A DNA stretch of 64,000 nucleotides from an uncultured Duncaniella sp. GTDB lineage: Bacteria; Bacteroidota; Bacteroidia; Bacteroidales; Muribaculaceae. The position numbers and the translations under genes are program-made. Shown one piece after another: positions 62,501 to 64,000 of the stretch; positions within the stretch are counted from its first letter, which is position 1, and every line of letters starts with the position of its first letter. The stretch is taken from assembly GCA_910578615.1 (NCBI GenBank), contig CAJTRI010000002.1:45645-109644 (forward strand). Direction: 5' to 3'. Below the pieces are notes generated by a model. The model saw nothing but the letters and a program-made list of their open reading frames with translations. It made no database searches and had not been told where the DNA came from.

Positions 62501-62645
62501 AGGATGAATAGTCTGGCACGCGGTTGCCCCGCTCGTCTATCGCATATTCTACTTTCCCGTCCTTCACCGTGAACGGAGACACGGCCGCGTTGGAATTGAG
62601 GAGGGCGAGTCCCGAGAGGGTTATGAAAAGAAGTCTTTTGTTCAT
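59583..62645 (-). CDS. Exported beta-helix protein with DUF6298-type C-terminal region (pectin degradation)
   Basis: 1020 residues with a signal peptide (cleavage near S-N-A-A). The N-terminal half (about 60-480) is a pectate-lyase-superfamily beta-helix: P-G-D-N-S-A-R-I-Q-K-A-I-D-H-V start, G-I-V-L-R-G-S-G-E-G, repeated turns with N and D. The C-terminal half (about 600-940) is a separate domain rich in aromatics (W-Y-E-R-R-R-D-D-H-E-R, E-W-Y-W-Y-R-L-N-E-F, F-N-E-H-Y-M-Q-H-N), matching the DUF6298 architecture of Bacteroidetes polysaccharide loci. Activity is not established; lyase or hydrolase on pectic glycans is inferred from fold and neighbours. Confidence 0.75.
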   Translation of the reverse strand: MNKRLLFITLSGLALLNSNAAVSPFTVKDGKVEYAIDERGNRVPDYSSCGYRNSNSRIPDVANVIYVPCKPGDNSARIQKAIDHVASLPAGKDGFRGSVLLGKGEFAISAPLRISASGIVLRGSGEGVTTLIKTGVDRGSLIYIEGVYNPVITDSLSVTSVYVPVNSTAIKVSGNLKKDDRVFVMRPSTKEWIASMGCDIFGGGISALGWKPGDIDLRWDRTVASASPGEITLDYPVTMALDSKWGESKVLAYSWPGRISDVGVEYLSLVSDYDTNYPKDEDHCWNGISVANAEDCWVRQVDFKHFAGSAVVLLPTASKVTVEDCVSTDPVSEIGGMRRSTFLTLGQQNLFQRCYSLHGIHDFSAGMMAPGPNAFVQCEAGEALGFSGASDAWSPGLLFDIVNIDGHNLSFKNLGQDKNGAGWNTGNSTFWQCTAAEIECYTPASDATNNAHGCWAQFSGDGGWGQSNNHVQPRSLFYAQLSERLGIPADSIGRILPMATNATSSPTVEQAMKLAKEAYIPRLTLTRWIEEAPFTASVSPDGLKSVDDLKTKNSLPAADKTTHSYDIVNGVLVMDGSVMVGGRQEVPWWNGKIKPNYIVKAKPHVTRFVPGREGLGLTDRIDSTIQTMADNNILVLDHNYSLWYERRRDDHERIRRRDGDAWAPFYDQPFKRSGDGKAWDGLSRYDLTRPNEWYWYRLNEFAGKGAEKGRLLFNEHYMQHNILEAGAHWVDSPWRAVNNVNSTDFPEPVPFAGDKRIFVADMFYDVNNKHLADLHRGYIRMNLDQLADNPNVIHLISAEYTGPLHFTEFWLDVIDEWQKETGKDVKVAISATKDVQDAVLANPKYRDLIDIIDIRYWHYKTDGLYAPEGGKNLAPRQHARKMKVGKVTFDEAYKAVSEYRAKYPEKAVTYYAQNYPAMAWAVFMAGGSGAGIPMVEGDFLSDAAWMTIADAPENCKMLSGTKGCIVYADGAESVAIAPGKYRVSTVNQRTGAVKTIAKSIRINGLFTLPEPKGVYWFKKL

Positions 62646-62658
62646 GGTATGTGTTTGT

Positions 62659-62711
62659 TAAAAAAGTGCTGAAACCACGCGCCTTTGTCAAAGAGAACGT
62701 AATTTCAGCAC
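62659..62711 (-). terminator. Terminator between the DUF3826 gene and the DUF6298-type gene
   Basis: GTGCTGAAA/TTTCAGCAC stem (62666-62674 with 62703-62711) followed on the minus strand by TTTTTT. May only partly stop transcription into the next gene of the same cluster. Confidence 0.65.
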
Positions 62712-62733
62712 AGTTTATTTCAGAATGTCGGAA

Positions 62734-63399
62734 TCAGATTTTTCCACCACGGGCTTTGATGCGTTCATACCATGCCTCGCGTTCTTTTTTGAGGTCATAG
62801 CCGCGCCCGGTCAGATAGTTGTTTATGCGGCCCTTGTATTTTCCGAAGGCGGCATGTTTCTTGTTGGAGTTCTCTGCGTCCATGGCGAGTTCGCGTGCTT
62901 CGACAAGCCATGCCATGATCTGGGCCTTCTCCTCGTCTTTGAGGGTGGGGATCATGTCGAGGTGGGAGTCATAGGTCACTTTGAGCACGCCGTAGGTCAT
63001 ACCGTCTTTCACGCCTTCTATCTGTTCGGGTGTAAGGAAGAGAGAGAGGTCGGCGGGAAATTCGAAGTGTGAGCGGTAGAGCTTGGAGTCAGCCTCGTTA
63101 TTGGCGGCCTGTATGGCCTCGTTTCTGGCATTTCCTGCAAGGCTCTCCTTCGCGGCCTTGATTTTTGCATCGCGCGCCTCGTATATGTCGTTGAGCTTGA
63201 AGTAGCGGTTGGCTATGACGTTTGTCACATCCTTGGCCTTTGCGGCATCATCGAGTCCGAGTTTGTCGACGATTTTTTCCGAACGCTTCACTATCGAGGC
63301 GACATATTCGGGATCGCGGCCCTCGCTTTTTAGGTCTACTGCCCAGGTTCCGAAAGAGACGGAGGCAAACAGGAGTGCGAAAACAAATTTCTTGTACAT
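62734..63399 (-). CDS. DUF3826 protein
   Basis: 221 residues with a signal peptide (cleavage near T-W-A-V). Mostly helical and highly charged; R-S-E-K-I-V-D-K-L-G-L near the start and Y-R-S-H-F-E-F-P-A-D-L-S-L-F-L-T-P-E-Q-I-E match the DUF3826 pattern. This family is typical of Bacteroidetes pectin loci, consistent with the pectate-lyase-like gene 15 bp upstream. Enzymatic role unknown. Confidence 0.85.
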   Translation of the reverse strand: MYKKFVFALLFASVSFGTWAVDLKSEGRDPEYVASIVKRSEKIVDKLGLDDAAKAKDVTNVIANRYFKLNDIYEARDAKIKAAKESLAGNARNEAIQAANNEADSKLYRSHFEFPADLSLFLTPEQIEGVKDGMTYGVLKVTYDSHLDMIPTLKDEEKAQIMAWLVEARELAMDAENSNKKHAAFGKYKGRINNYLTGRGYDLKKEREAWYERIKARGGKI

Positions 63400-63414
63400 G
63401 GTCAGTGATTTTTT

Positions 63415-64000
63415 TTACATCAGCTTGCCTTTGGCTGCAAGGGTGTCGTAGTTGTTGCGGAGATCCTTCCAGTCAACACAAGTCTTGGTGTTGATACCGT
63501 TGATATATTTCTCGATGTTGGTATAACCGTCACCATTGATGTCGCCGTTGGCATCAGAGGGGTCGTTGGGGTTGAGGCCGTTGGCAATCTCCCATGCGTC
63601 GGGCATACCGTCACCGTCGCTGTCTACGTATGGTGTGCCCTTGTATTCGGGATAACCTCCCATCTGGCGGATGTCGGTGATGATGCCCACCTTGTAGGAG
63701 TCCTTGGGCAGACGGCGGTATTTGAACGAGCCGTCCTCGGCCTGTGATTTTTCTGAAAGACCAGATGTGTCGCCGTTGTATTTCTTGGCGAGTTTCTCGT
63801 CATAATAGGGGACGCCTGTTGCCACCTCCTCGATGATGCGCTGGTCGATGATGTCACGTGTGGGGATTGTAGCACCCACGTTTTTGAGAACGAAGTCATA
63901 AGCGTCATCAGCTGAGGAAATCTTTACATAAGGCATCTGGAAGGGTGACTTTGAACGCATGTTGGCGGTAAAGCTGCCGCAGTCGGGGTCAGTCTCGATC
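63415..64000 (-). CDS. Pectate-lyase-like protein, 5' truncated by the window edge
   Basis: The last 195 residues of a larger exported polysaccharide lyase. The frame is open to base 64000; the ATG at 63960 is internal (upstream codons read I-E-T-D-P-D-C-G-S-F-T-A-N). The segment S-A-D-D-A-Y-D-F-V-L-K-N-V-G-A and P-T-R-D-I-I-D-Q-R-I-I-E-E-V is typical of the C-terminal part of Bacteroidetes PL1-type pectate lyases. Then follows a calcium-binding-like spacer D-S-D-G-D-G-M-P-D-A-W-E and a second D-I-N-G-D-G-Y-T-N-I-E-K-Y. Same strand as DUF3826 and the large beta-helix gene. Confidence 0.8.
   Translation of the reverse strand, partial: IETDPDCGSFTANMRSKSPFQMPYVKISSADDAYDFVLKNVGATIPTRDIIDQRIIEEVATGVPYYDEKLAKKYNGDTSGLSEKSQAEDGSFKYRRLPKDSYKVGIITDIRQMGGYPEYKGTPYVDSDGDGMPDAWEIANGLNPNDPSDANGDINGDGYTNIEKYINGINTKTCVDWKDLRNNYDTLAAKGKLM

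Overview
This window is a chromosomal segment of a Bacteroidales bacterium, most likely a gut Muribaculaceae-type organism (the family is inferred; nothing in the window proves it). Order-level evidence read from the sequence: many genes are preceded by the Bacteroidetes promoter signature (TAnnTTTG -7 box, often with TTTG or TTG 19-20 bases upstream); a PorU peptidase of the type IX secretion system is present; several Bacteroidetes-only families occur (DUF4296, DUF4252, DUF3826, DUF6298-like); and the tmRNA tag reads GENNYALAA.

Layout. 1-1.2 kb: 3' part of a GH28 pectinase. 1.4-6 kb (minus): asnS, an RluB-type pseudouridine synthase with a 27-bp tandem repeat in its N-terminal extension, a K+-channel-like protein with an atypical filter, and an outer-membrane beta-barrel. 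6.1-13.6 kb: secreted C1 peptidase, ATP-grasp-like protein, Maf, TraB/GumN protein, an ABC ATPase-permease-GntR operon and der. 13.7-18.1 kb (minus): an N6-adenine methylase with a large C-terminal extension, and a branching enzyme. 18.5-24.2 kb: ileS, DksA/TraR-like protein, lspA, DUF4296 lipoprotein and a coupled small gene. 24.3-28.7 kb: small SSB, YitT protein, tRNA-Leu(CAA), rubrerythrin, typA. 28.9-33.2 kb: an oxalate catabolism cluster (frc, oxc, AEC permease), with a strong hairpin after every gene. 33.3-37.8 kb (minus): trkA-trkH, then an ECF sigma / putative anti-sigma / DUF4252 operon. 38.0-42.8 kb: ssrA followed by a sparse, repeat-containing stretch, a radical SAM protein, small ORFs, and a LuxR-type regulator divergent from an acyltransferase. 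42.8-52.4 kb (minus): PiT phosphate transporter, porU, GH25 lysozyme, AlbA_2 protein and the tightly overlapping tatA-tatC-mtnN-luxS unit. 52.5-57.3 kb: fabD, DUF2156 protein, SurA-like PPIase, DUF5131 protein. 57.4-59.4 kb (minus): groES-groEL behind a candidate sigma-54 promoter. 59.6-64 kb (minus): a pectin-related group (pectate-lyase-like protein cut by the window edge, DUF3826, large beta-helix/DUF6298-type protein).

How it fits together. Most of the window is housekeeping. The accessory content points to life in the gut on plant material: pectin breakdown at both edges, and oxalate import, activation and decarboxylation in the middle. The least explained parts are the stretch after ssrA, the oxalate cluster with its altered Frc loop and non-canonical permease, the 4-bp repeat at the ABC permease start, the methylase-nuclease candidate and the groESL control region.
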